Below are positions 52,197 through 61,262 of a DNA stretch of 64,000 nt, in pieces (the first letter of the stretch is position 1; each line of letters opens with the position of its first letter). Below the pieces are notes generated by a model. That model did no database searches and had not been told where the DNA came from. It saw only the letters and a list, made by a program, of their open reading frames with translations. Source of the stretch: Symbiodinium natans (Eukaryota > Sar > Dinophyceae > Suessiales > Symbiodiniaceae); assembly GCA_905221605.1 (NCBI GenBank), contig CAJNDS010000065.1, positions 176,001-240,000 on the forward strand. The letters run 5' to 3'. The translations under genes were made by a program, and so were the position numbers.

Positions 52197-55008
52197 GATA
52201 TAGGTGACTGAAGGCCGAATGAGTCCGAGAGCTGCCAGGAACGAAAAAAGTTGAAGTTGCCTCAAGTCTGCCTCGTAGGTTGAGACATGTTGCGATGTTT
52301 TGGGAATTCTGGAACAAGCGATTCGATTCTCCCATAGTCATCAAGCTCGGCGTATCATTGGTCAAGAGGTAGTCCCAAATCCATCGCCTTTCCTTTCGAG
52401 GCTGAAGGCGGCCTTGGAGGTTTACGGGTTCCGGGCGCTGCACACGAGCTACAACTACACGGCGAGGCTGCCCTGGTGCGAGTACCTTTTTGGCGGCCGC
52501 TTGCCTTCTCTTCTCAGCTGCCCCCCAATACGTAACACTTGAGGGTCAATATTGACCGCGGCCACAACGATGAAAAGCTGCAAAACCCAGGCGGAGCTCT
52601 TGAGCCTGCGCTTCGCACTCTGGATGGATACGACACAGCCATGGACGAGCCTTTCCATCTCGTCTACAAGGAGGTGCAGAGCATAGAGCGGCTCTGACTT
52701 CTATTGCAGCTTCGAATGCCTGCGGCTATTTGCTGCTTGCTGCCTGTGGCACAGGTCATGGAGGCCTTTCCAGAATCCAAGTTTCTGCTGCCGGTAAAGG
52801 ATCCCGATGAGTGGTATGATGCTGGGGCTGAGCCTATTTTTTTTGTGTTTGGCTGGGAGGGGGTGGGGGGGGGGGGGTTTCGGCGTCTGTCCGATTTTCC
52901 CCGGCTGCCGGCAAGCTGCAAAGTGGCAACCCTTTGTTGTCGACATCCATCGAGCCGAACCCTGCGTTCGATCCATGTCGATTCTGGTTCATTCCGTCAT
53001 CCGAACTCAAAATCCTAGAAGCATCTCCTCTCACCTTAGGACAACGTCCTCGCCGCGGGCCAAGACCTGAACATGGACCTTGAGGAGGCCTTGGGAGACC
53101 CTCGCGGAAGTTGAGGGTCCATGCCTCGCCGTTCGCATCCCGATCTCGTGTCGCTTTTTTAAGGAGCGAAGGTCAGTTGAAAGTTGAAAGTCCTTCTTCC
53201 TTTGTGAGCGTCTTTCGGGTCTCGGCTTCACATGTGTGGGGGCTACCGTGTTAAGCCTTAAACCCTTAAACCCCGAAGTCGCCTTTTCGGAATCTCGGAG
53301 ATGCGGCCGGACCAGAGCTTCAAGTCGATTGGCGCAGATGGAACACTTATGGAACTGTGGAACCTGATAAACTTTATAAACGGACTTGTGTTGTGGAACG
53401 TTTTGCATGTTGGGACTGCGGACTCCAGGCCGCAGCCACCCATGAGATGTCCTCCGGCTTCGATTACTTGGCGGCCATGACCCTTCGGATCCCCTCGATG
53501 AGGACTGGGGTCGGCTCTCTTTGCAGGAGTGTGAAGCTAAGTCAGCTAAGTTCACGAGTACACAATCTGACAGTCACTTACGAGGACAACTGCGCGACTC
53601 AAGGTGACTCAATGCCCTCCCAATTTGCAGAGGACCTGCAGTGGCTGCATCAACTGGGGCTGCGACTTCCTGTGCCTTGGGGAATCTGGCAGACTTTGCT
53701 GAGGGCACGTGCACTGCACCCTTAAATGCTTTTGGTTCTTCCTCGCGTCTACCGGGTCTACCGTCTACCAGGCTCCCTTGGGGTACGTTCGGAACTTTCG
53801 GTCTACTATGGGATCCCGCTCAGACCATTCGAGTGTGCGGCGCCCTCCGGCAAGTTGCATCCACACAATCGCAAAGATCTTAGATCTAGGAATATCTATG
53901 AACAGGCGCAAACGGGGCCCGCAGCATCCGAAGAGAAAGAACTCCAAGGGCAACGTATTGTGCGAAGCACTATCGAAGCACTCAGCTAACCGCCACTTCG
54001 AGCCTAACAAGCCTCGAATGGACAAAGGAATGTTACTGGGAAGCCAAACCGGGAACGATGTGTCGCTTCATACCGGGCACACATCGAGGCGGTGCAGGCT
54101 CAGCCTATGGGTTCGGCGGCGTATGTTTCAGAGGGGTTGAGCTCAAGTGGAACCCGCTGTTAAGCCATAACAAATGCTTCAAGTGGGAACAATGGGAGTT
54201 GTCGTTCGGAATAGCAGCATAGCAGCCTCAATTCATGCCAAGTCGACTTTGAATTCCTTGGAGCAGTGTCTGGAGTCTGGGAAATTCGAGATGTCTAGTT
54301 GAAGAGTGTTCTGGATGCGCGTGCCAACGCTATATAGCTGATGCCATCTGATACCTGTACAAAGGCTGGTAAGATGTTAACACGAGGTCAGAAGGTCTGA
54401 AAACTCTTTTGAAACCATCCACAAGAAGCTTCGTCAGCAATAGGAGGGTTGGGCATCAAGTTGGCGGATTCGGCCATGAAAGATGCATCATACGTCATAC
54501 GTCATACGTCATACGTCAGGCTTTTTGTAGCTATGCCCTGCGTGATGCGCTCTTGTCGTTGAGCTCTCAGACTCACTGCCAGATGACGTGTCGGAAACGC
54601 ATCTGTCAAGTTGAAACTGGCTTTCGGAGTGGTGTGACGCTTTATTACGCGTCATGGCGCTCCCAGTCGCATGCTGAATTGCACCCTGTTACTTCCCTTC
54701 GCAGAGGCCACCATTCCATCTCACAGGCTGCTGCTGTTTCATTTCTCAGATGGCTGGGCGGCCTTGTCCCACTTCCTTGGCCAGCCCATTCCAGAGACCT
54801 GGCTGTTAGACAGACTGAAGACCGTGAGACTAATGTGAGACTTAAATCTCTCCATCTCCATCCTCAGAGCTGCAGAGGTGCGCCTTGTTGTACTCTCAGA
54901 GCCGAGGATAGGCCCTTCCCGTACGTCGACGATTTCTTCGAAGAGCCATTTGCCTTGAAGAGAAGGAGAGACAAGCAAAGAATCATCAAAAGGCATGGCA
55001 GAGAATGA
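52135..55008 (+). CDS. P-loop sulfotransferase family protein, spliced, at least 9 exons
   Basis: The exons spell the landmarks of a PAPS-dependent sulfotransferase of the alga/fungal-type family. They are the 5'-phosphosulfate-binding loop VLDVGPPRTGTQTT, then LKAALEVYGFRALHTSYNY, GYDTAMDEPF, the VMEAFPESKFLLPVKDPDEW core, RTCSGCINWGCDF, ATIPSHRLLLF followed by DGWAALSHFLGQPIP, and a C-terminal DRPFPYVDDFF ending in a basic tail with TGA at 55006. These enzymes transfer sulfate from PAPS to hydroxyl or amino groups; the acceptor is unknown. No membrane segment is seen in the exons found. Where both boundaries are placed, exon phases agree. The N-terminal start is unresolved: the frame of the P-loop exon is open back to 51823. 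A segment between about 53100 and 53630 is unassigned. The usual RDP of the second PAPS motif is KDP here. Confidence 0.85.
52401..52495 (+). CDS. Sulfotransferase gene, exon 2
   Basis: Completes an Arg codon, then LKAALEVYGFRALHTSYNYT followed by ARLPWCEYLFG. The helix following the P-loop (LKAALE.LGF) is typical. Ends one base into a Gly codon before GCCGCT, a GC donor; the intron is 95 nt. Confidence 0.8.
52591..52673 (+). CDS. Sulfotransferase gene, exon 3 (GYDTAMDEPF)
   Basis: Follows CCCAG with G and completes the Gly codon. Reads GGALEPALRTLDGYDTAMDE then PFHLVYKE. GYDA.MD.P precedes the core of the family. GT donor; the next intron is 81 nt. Confidence 0.8.
52755..52817 (+). CDS. Sulfotransferase gene, exon 4 (PAPS core)
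   Basis: Reads VMEAFPESKFLLPVKDPDEW and Y. It corresponds to YPDAKFILTVRDPEKWY of the family, which binds the 3'-phosphate of PAPS; the usual Arg is Lys here. It ends before GATGCT, a GA donor. Confidence 0.82.
53040..53099 (+). CDS. Sulfotransferase gene, exon 5
   Basis: Follows CACCTTAG with G and reads DNVLAAGQDLNMDLEEALGD. Joined to the previous exon it gives DPDEWYDNVLA, as expected after the PAPS core. The 3' end is approximate; the frame meets TGA at 53113. Confidence 0.7.
53631..53681 (+). CDS. Sulfotransferase gene, exon RTCSGCINWGCDF
   Basis: Follows TTTGCAG and reads RTCSGCINWGCDFLCLG. It resembles the conserved RTC.G....WGCDF stretch of this family. The proposed end before GAATCT (GA donor) is tentative. 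Confidence 0.55.
54387..54432 (+). CDS. Sulfotransferase gene, exon VRRSENSFETIHKKL
   Basis: Follows ACGAG with G and reads VRRSENSFETIHKKL plus one base before GTCAGC. It fits the helix ahead of the P.DRLLVF strand, and its phase matches the next exon, forming KKLQATIPSHRLL. Confidence 0.55.
54486..54518 (+). repeat. (CATACGT)n short tandem repeat
   Basis: Four copies of CATACGT inside an intron of the sulfotransferase gene. Confidence 0.85.
54705..54793 (+). CDS. Sulfotransferase gene, exon DGWAALSHFLGQPIP
   Basis: Completes a Gln codon, then ATIPSHRLLLFHFS and DGWAALSHFLGQPIP. It is a clear match to VP.DRLLVF...DGWEPLC.FLG.PVP. Ends before GAGACC, a GA donor; the intron is 113 nt. Confidence 0.82.
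54907..55008 (+). CDS. Sulfotransferase gene, terminal exon
   Basis: Follows CCGAG with G and reads DRPFPYVDDFFEEPF, then a Lys/Arg-rich tail to TGA at 55006-55008. PIP joined to DRPFPYVDD reproduces the family's PVPD.PFP..N end. Confidence 0.8.
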   Translation, partial: DRPFPYVDDFFEEPFALKRRRDKQRIIKRHGRE

Positions 55009-55026
55009 GAGTAAAGATTAAAAGAA

Positions 55027-55029
<3 letters not shown>

Positions 55030-55070
<41 letters not shown>

Positions 55071-55138
55071 CCTGTGCGCGCGGAGGGTCCTTTGGGCCCT
55101 TCAAGCCCCGTAGTAGAAGAAGAAGAAGAAGAAGAAGA
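55030..55138 (+). repeat. (GA)n, GC-rich module, (GAA)n, first copy
   Basis: (GA)n 55030-55066, then GCGCGCCTGTGCGCGCGGAG to TCAAGCCCCG, then (GAA)n 55115-55138. Confidence 0.85.
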
Positions 55139-55482
55139 GAGAGGGGGGGAGAGAGACAGAGAGAGACAGAACGAACGACGTCGCTATGAACCTGCACCTG
55201 GTCACAAGGCTGTGAGGTTGGGCAAGCCGCACAACGACGACTGACTACCACGCTAAGAAGGATGTCAAGGGGACAGCTCGCAACAGTCGGAGTCGGGCGA
55301 GTCCGGCCAGTCTTGACCACCCGTCAGCCTGACAAAAGAAAAGAAGAACTACCAACCCTCCCAACCGACCCAGTCCACGTTAGCCATGCCAAGAAACAAC
55401 GAACAAAGGCCACCATCACAAGGCAAGCAAGGCCTCCAAGCGAGAAAGGAAAGGAAGAAGGAAAACGACCGAGAGACAAGAG

Positions 55483-55535
55483 ACAGAGAGACAGAGAGAG
55501 AGAGAGAGAGCGCGAGAGAAAGAGAGAGAGAAAAC
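55483..55535 (+). repeat. (GA)n tract
   Basis: GAGACAGAGAGAC-type sequence grading into pure GA, with one GCGC interruption. Confidence 0.85.
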
Positions 55536-55667
55536 AGCAGCCCACTCAAGCAACTTGACAAAGCGTGAACCTGCGAGACAGAGCGTCAAGTCCAAAGTCC
55601 CCACCGCGGAGAAACAACTTAAAATGGAAAACGAAGGGGGGGAACGCGATGTATGAGAAACAGGCGG

Positions 55668-56375
55668 TTACCGCCGGTCACCATCACGATGCTCACGATG
55701 CTCTCGACGGTCCCTCTTCGGGGAGCGACGCCAGGCCAGGAAGATTCTCAGAAGAGGCACGCCTCTTGCTTTTCTTAGCCATCTCGCCAGTGGAGAGTGG
55801 CACCCCCAAACCCTAACAGCAGCGCTGTCCGCTTCAGAAGAGGCCCGAGGACGTTGCTCTAACAGCTTGGCATAGGCGAAAGGACGCGAAGGCTTGTACC
55901 GAAGGTCCAACGCGGTGTGCCGCCCGCACTCTCCACCCACGGGGAAGACGCGCACGATTTCCTCTCTGGCGGAAAGAACTTCCCGTAGTTCGGCACGCAC
56001 CTGCATCTGTACAGAGGGGTTCGGAATGTGCGCCAACAACGGATCCAAATCCGACATAACAAGGGTGTAGAGCTCATCCTTGACCTGCCATAGGCCCGTC
56101 TTCGCTTTAACCAGGGCCTGCATGCGCTCATCCAGGGCCTTCAGCCCTTCCCATCTGGTACGGGTGGTGGCCGACCAATCCGAGAGGCCGTCCTCGAGCT
56201 TCGCGACGCGGGCCTCCAGCGACATGGGAAAGCGAGGGGGCGGCAGGGCGCGAGAGAAGGACGAAGGGCGAGAGAAGGGCAAAATGGCTTCATGAGCATC
56301 AGTGTCGCGTCCGGGAAAAGAAGAGCGAGACCGGTCCGCAAACAGAGGGTCAACACCTGGTGCCAGACCAAACAT
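55668..56375 (-). CDS. Unrecognised 235-aa open frame with a coiled-coil-like segment (element 55-58.7 kb)
   Basis: A single uninterrupted frame on the minus strand. Its middle looks like a real protein: LEARVAKLEDGLSDW, then LKALDERMQALVKA and VRAELREVLSAREEIVRVFP are amphipathic, charged and helix-prone. The C-terminus is Arg/His/Asp rich (REHREHRDGDRR). Codon use is GC-rich. It lies head-to-head with another broken frame starting at 56400 on the plus strand. I recognise no domain; a structural or Gag-like protein of a mobile element is one possibility, by inference only. Confidence 0.35.
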   Translation of the reverse strand: MFGLAPGVDPLFADRSRSSFPGRDTDAHEAILPFSRPSSFSRALPPPRFPMSLEARVAKLEDGLSDWSATTRTRWEGLKALDERMQALVKAKTGLWQVKDELYTLVMSDLDPLLAHIPNPSVQMQVRAELREVLSAREEIVRVFPVGGECGRHTALDLRYKPSRPFAYAKLLEQRPRASSEADSAAVRVWGCHSPLARWLRKARGVPLLRIFLAWRRSPKRDRREHREHRDGDRR

Positions 56376-56399
56376 CGGCGGCAGAGCAAGTGACCGCTA

Positions 56400-57094
56400 G
56401 CACACCGGACGCAGAGCTTCCAAGTGCTACGGCACCAGGAGCGAGGAGGAGGCAGAGGGCGTCATCGACGCGCTGCTTTGGAACCTGGCGAGCCAGCGAG
56501 ACCGACTGCGAAGGGCCAAAGGGACACGCAGAACGAGCAAGGCCCTCATCCAGCAGTTCTCGAAAAAGAAGACACACAGCAATGGCAACGAGGGAGAGCA
56601 GCCCTGGGACCACTTGGCCGACTCCGCGGAACACAACAACATGACGGCGGAGGATGACAAGGTGACCTGGGTTCAAGGACGTAAGCGCAAGCGAGGGGAC
56701 CGCGGAACCACAGAAACGAGGAGATGGAGAGAGTCGCAGGACCACGAAGTCGAGCTGGAAATCGAGGAGCAATGAAGAGTAGAGGCGGAGGGCGCGGAAG
56801 AGGACGAGCGCCAGGCCGAATGGGAACGAGACTGCACGCTACACGAGGAGTGGCAAAAGAACATCGACAACTACATCAAGGAAAAAAATGGCTCATGTCC
56901 GAAGTGACCATGGCCCTCAACAGGTGGCTATAGGAGCTTACCTTGCATCGACGGACCCCACGAATACCAACCTTGCCAGGCCCCTCCTGACTCAATTGGG
57001 ACAGGGGGATGGGGGGGCCTCGAGCCGATCGGACCAACAATGTTAGGCAGTGCCAGCACGACCACGACGACCGACCACGACGACCTGGAGCTCG
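56400..57094 (+). pseudogene. Broken plus-strand open frame of the 55-58.7 kb element
   Basis: From 56400 the frame reads EGVIDALLWNLASQRDRLRR, later SKALIQQFSKKK, PWDHLADSAE and VTWVQGRKRKRG, which looks coding. It meets one TGA at 56773, continues in frame with EWQKNIDNYIKE, then at an A7 run near 56881 the coding look moves to another frame (MAHVRSDHGPQQVAIGAYLA, then TNTNLARPLLTQLGQ). Further coding-like segments in other frames follow to about 57640, including GGVIDADVWRKVVLDWIRNW. This suggests one decayed gene with a stop and frameshifts, although unrecognised introns are an alternative. No known domain. Confidence 0.35.
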
Positions 57095-57099
57095 ATAAC

Positions 57100-57650
57100 C
57101 AACACCAGGAAAGCCACGAAGAAACCAAGGACCCCCAGACGGACGCCTGACGTCGCCAACGTGTTGGGGGAGAACCATGACGGAGTGGGGAGGCACAGCA
57201 TTTGGACCGCACCACCTGGGGGACCGCCGCCGCAGCCGCCCACAACATCGCGAAGACAGGAAAGGCCGCAGCCCAACTGCCTGAGGCCGTGGAACAGGCC
57301 CAGGGACACCTTTGACTACGCCCGGTTGCTCAAGGAGGCCACAGTATGGAGACGGAGGCTCTTCGAACACACCAACACCGTAAGAGGGCCAGAAGCACCG
57401 ACTACCACGTGGCAGTGCTACCTGGGACAGAGGAGCCGGGGGGCGTCTCGGCATCAAGAAGGGGGGCGTCATCGATGCCGACGTCTGGAGAAAGGTCGTC
57501 CTGGACTGGATCCGCAACTGGGATGCAGCTGCTGACCCCAACGTCCTTGAGTGGGGGGGGCCCATGTCGCAGGGGCCGGGGGGCACAAAACCGACTACCA
57601 GACACCCAGCTCGACAAGGCGAAGCCCGCGAGATGAAACCAGACCAGTGA
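57100..57650 (+). pseudogene. Further coding-like fragments of the decayed element
   Basis: Fragments in different frames: DTFDYARLLKEATVWRRRLF near 57308-57370, and GGVIDADVWRKVVLDWIRNW then DAAADPNVLEW near 57461-57555. They read as helical, protein-like sequence interrupted by frame changes, probably the downstream part of the frame that starts at 56400. Confidence 0.25.
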
Positions 57651-58019
57651 ACTCCGCTTAGTGGGCAGCCACCCGGGGGCCCTCCAAAAACACCAATGAG
57701 TCGTTTCGGGGGTTTCTTCTTTCACCAGAGGACAGAGCGGCGGGCCACTGCGGCCGGGGGCTCCTTTCGGGGGTCCTCTTCGCTGGGTAGAATCGGGTAG
57801 AAGAAGAGAGACCCGCGTCCAACCGAGCTAGTCGGGGCAGGCGCACAGCGACAAACCTCGCCCCCACGCCCCCAAGAAAGAAAGAAAGAAAGAAAGACGT
57901 GAGAGTTCCCCTTATTTGTGGTCTAGCTCCGGGTGTTTTTGGGGATCGGATATGGGGGAACTCCAAACAGTCGGGTCAGAACCCTCGCTGCGAAATTTCA
58001 CCGAGACTGGACTTGGTCT

Positions 58020-58215
58020 GGGCGCGCCCAGTGCGCGGGGGCCTTCCGAGCTCCTCAAGCCCCGTAGAAGAAGCAGAAGAAGAAGAAGAAGAAGAAGAAG
58101 AAGAAGAAGAAGAAGAAGAAGAAGAAGAAGAAGAGAGAGGATCGTGGCAAGGATCGTGGGGGCCCCCGGGCCCTCATGCCCCCAAGAAAAGAGAGAGAGA
58201 GAGAGAGAGAGGGGA
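58020..58215 (+). repeat. GC-rich module, (GAA)n, (GA)n, second copy
   Basis: GGCGCGCCCAGTGCGCGGGG to CTCAAGCCCCGTAGAAG, then (GAA)n 58074-58134, a GGATCGTGG duplication, and (GA)n 58188-58212. Confidence 0.85.
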
Positions 58216-58334
58216 GTCAGCATACTCTACAGGGTGGGACGTTGTGGGGGGAAGGTCGTCGCATACAGCAATCTCTCGGGGAAAGAGAATACGCCCAGGC
58301 CAGGCAGTCTAAATGTTGAGTTTCACTTCGGAAC

Positions 58335-58395
58335 CGCGCGGCTGCATGTGGGGTCCCCTGAGCCCCTCAAGCCCCGAAGAGAAGAAGAAAAACAG
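58335..58395 (+). repeat. GC-rich module, third copy
   Basis: CGCGCGGCTGCATGTGGGGT to CCCCTCAAGCCCCG, followed by a short GAAGAA stretch. Confidence 0.7.
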
Positions 58396-58632
58396 GGGGA
58401 GGGGGACATCTTTGACGATACAGTGGGGGCCCTGGGCACAGACTGTGAGACAACAGGGGAACCCCTGAGAGCAGCGACCTTTAACCGACACCCCCCACAC
58501 GGAAACTACTATGGAGCCTGCCGGCTCAAGGCAGCTGGCGGACGAACCAGAAACCGCCGAAGACCGGGAGAGTTTCCGCTCGGACAGAGAACCATTTTTC
58601 CTTCGCGGCCGGGTTCCCCGCACCGGGGGGCG

Positions 58633-58671
58633 CAGAAGAAGAAGAAGAAGAAGAAGAAGAAGAAGAAGAAG

Positions 58672-58703
<32 letters not shown>

Positions 58704-58705
58704 GA
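58633..58705 (+). repeat. (GAA)n tract
   Basis: About 23 GAA units. It gives Lys/Glu/Arg runs on the plus strand and Leu/Phe/Ser runs on the minus strand, all artefacts. Confidence 0.95.
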
Positions 58706-58720
58706 AGAGAGACAAACTGC

Positions 58721-59639
58721 CGAACACCGGGCTTGTATTTGCATGCTCTGGTATGATGGTGTAATGCATTCTTGTTTGTTTCCTGCACGGCATAAGTTGC
58801 TGAGAGTCATATTCTTTGGCCGGCCCTTCGGGATCCCATGTCGCAAGTGTTCGCAAGAGTTCGCATGTGAGGTGAGGCACATGGAGTGACTTGGCGGGCT
58901 TGCAAACTCCGGCAGCAGGCAGGAAGCCTGGACAGCGGGCGTGTGAAAAGAAGTAGGCGAACACTGGGACTTTTCAAGTGTATTTCTACTTTGTTTTTGC
59001 TCAGTCGCAATTTGGCAATTTGGGTTTACTGTGTTCTGCTTACTTTCGAAAACTTCTTCTGCTAGGCTCCACCGGTTTGAAGAAGCTCCCACACTGGGGA
59101 CGCTTCCGTGCGAGTGGGCCCGCAGCGACTGCGAAGCCTAAGGGGGAAGCCTCAACCCGAGAGCATGGTTGGAGTATCGGGTGGGCAAAGAAACGAAGCA
59201 AGCAGCTGCCCAAACATTTGGAACATGTTGTCAACACAAGGCCCCCCGGCAGAGTTCCACGGCAGATCACAGCAAGCCCCCAACCCCCGGCACTGAATGA
59301 CGTCAAGGGTGGCTGTATAGAACTGGGTGGCCGTTACAGGAAATTGTTGTAGTGTAGGAACCGTTGGAGCCAGCGACCGGAACGACGTGAACCAGCAACC
59401 GCAGCCACGGAGAGTTAACACAGGAACCCCTTCCAACGCATCACTAGGGTGCTTTGCAAAGAGCCCTTAGCCAGACCCACGCGATCCCATGCGCGAACCG
59501 TAAACCCTGCATAGCAGATGGTTCGGGACACTGTTCACAGGCCCCTGGGGAGCGAATTGGTCAGAAGAGAAGAAGGTAAAGCGAATCTCACAAGTCCTGC
59601 CAAACCCCATAAACCCTTGCTGGTGGCTGTTGAAGTAAA
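58721..59639. other. Intergenic
   Basis: Short frames only; no clear features after the (GAA)n tract. Confidence 0.5.
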
Positions 59640-60110
59640 CAGCATGAACTTAGCGGCAGACGCCCTGAAGATTCCCTTGGTCTGTGTCAAGAAGCGCGGT
59701 TTGGAACATGAACTGAGCAGTAGACACCCTCAAAATTCACATGACATGTCTGAAGAAGGGCATGTTCTGTCACGACTTGGAAAAGCAGTGGCAAAACTCA
59801 CAAGGTACGCGTCGAGAAGGACATGTTCTTTCACAGTTTGGAAAGCTTTGTCTTCAGAATGCGAGGGAACAGCAGTGAACAGCACAACAGAGAGGCAGAC
59901 GCCCTCGATTTTTGCATGGCCTGCGTCAAGACATGTTCCGATTTGGAAGGCGAAATGCGAATAAACGGCAAGCATCATGAACTGTGCGACAGACGTCTTC
60001 AAAATTGACATGGTACGATTTACATGGTACGTGTTCCTTCACGAATCAGAAGGCAGCTGCCTGAGAAGGGCGAAAGCACAGCAGCAAATAGCATGAATTG
60101 AGCAGCGCCC
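59640..60110 (+). repeat. Degenerate tandem repeat, about four copies
   Basis: Diverged copies near 59645, 59712, 59890 and 59967 share a CATGAACTGAGC-like word, then AGACGCCCT or AGACACCCT, TCAAAATTGACATG, and a CATGTTC...TTTGGAA end. Copies are 65-150 bases with insertions. Open frames over it are probably repeat-driven. Confidence 0.55.
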
Positions 60111-60939
60111 GTTCCGCACAACAAACCTTGGATGCCGCCTCGACGCACTGCAAACTAGCGGCTGGCGGTGTCGACCTGTGCCCGGCTTGGATGGTCTTTA
60201 GTTTCAACATCCTAGGCGTGCATTCCATTTCTTCGGGGAAGATTGCAGGCAGGACTTTAGAACCTAGGGTAGATACTGGTAGGCTTAGCAGGTGAGGAGC
60301 AGCTGACGAGCAGGGCTTTCATTGGCGCTTTGATCTGTGGCACGCGGGAGAACGGTCCTTGCACGTAAAGCCCTGAAGCGTTCAAGAGCCGTGCGTCTGT
60401 TTGGTTTGTCATAGCCTTCAGGAAATACTGTTGTTTGACCAAAATGTTTTCACAGGCAGTGAGAGTGTAGTAACATATGTTTGACCGGCGCATTTTTTTC
60501 CACAGGACCTGTCTTGAAGGCTTGGGATTCCCAACTGTCCTGAGCCGTCCAGTCGAACTGAGTTGAACCCGCAGGCCCGAAAAAGAGTCACTCATGAAAA
60601 CTTGGTAACTCTCTTGTCACACCTTTTTCAACCTATCTGTCGCCTTCGTGAAACACGGTCGTCGCGATGTCGGCTTTGTCCGTTGAGTATATGGCATCGA
60701 CGCCAAGCGCAGAAAGCCAAAGCCACAGTTCAAACTTCAAAATAAGAGACCAGGACGGCAGGTTAGCTTATGCACATATAATAATTAAGTTGCTTATTTT
60801 AAGGGGCTGCGCCCATTGGCTTGCAGCGCAGGCAGAAGCTCGAGGCTGCCACCAATGCTGCAAACCGGGAAAGGGGGGCGTGCGCGCGCGCCCCCCCGGC
60901 GCGCGTCTTTTCACGATGGGGTCAGCTGTAGGCTTTCAT
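60111..60939. other. No assigned gene
   Basis: Frames of 60-130 codons without recognisable features. Confidence 0.45.
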
Positions 60940-61262
60940 AGTCGGGGGTGGTGGGGGGTGGGTGGGGTGGGGGGTGGGGTGGGGTGGGGTGGGGTGGGGG
61001 TGGTGGGGGTAAACACTGCACGAAGCGTGGCACCCGCAAGCGCTGCAATGATGGGATGAGAAGGGGGGATGAGGGTGGTGGAGGCGCTGGGGTATGGGCA
61101 TGTGTTCAGGGGAGGGGTGGGAGGGGGAGGGGAGCAAGTGGAGAGCCGGTGGGGGTGGCGGGGGTTTGGGCATGCACTGGAGCCCTTACAAACACTGCAT
61201 TTTCACGAAAAGGGGTTGCGTGGAGCCTGTAGGGGTTTCACGAAGAGGGGGCGGGGGGGGGG
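60940..61262 (+). repeat. G-rich region with GGGGT repeats
   Basis: GTGGGGGGTGGGTGGGGTGG-type sequence at 60945-61010, then further GGGGGTGG/GGAGGGG runs to 61262. A GC-only stretch GCGCGCGCGCCCCCCC lies just upstream (60883). Confidence 0.85.

Larger units (their letters stand above)
55009..58720. mobile_element. Purine-rich, microsatellite-bounded block, possible decayed mobile or foreign element
   Basis: Composition changes abruptly right after the sulfotransferase stop codon. The block has (GA)n at 55030-55066, 55483-55530 and 58188-58212, (GAA)n at 55115-55138, 58074-58134 and 58633-58700, and (GAAA)n near 57879. A GC-rich module ending TCAAGCCCCG then GAAGAAG recurs at about 55065-55125, 58020-58080 and 58335-58390. 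The first two copies flank the broken open frames about 3 kb apart in the same orientation, like degenerate terminal repeats. No integrase, transposase or reverse transcriptase motif was recognised. Confidence 0.4.

Noticed and set aside
53255-53275. TTAAACCC-like words near an intron of the sulfotransferase gene
   Set aside because: Only two imperfect units; not a telomere-type array.
57916-58964. Frames of up to 262 codons rich in Lys/Arg/Glu or Phe/Leu/Ser
   Set aside because: Driven by (GAA)n and (GA)n tracts.
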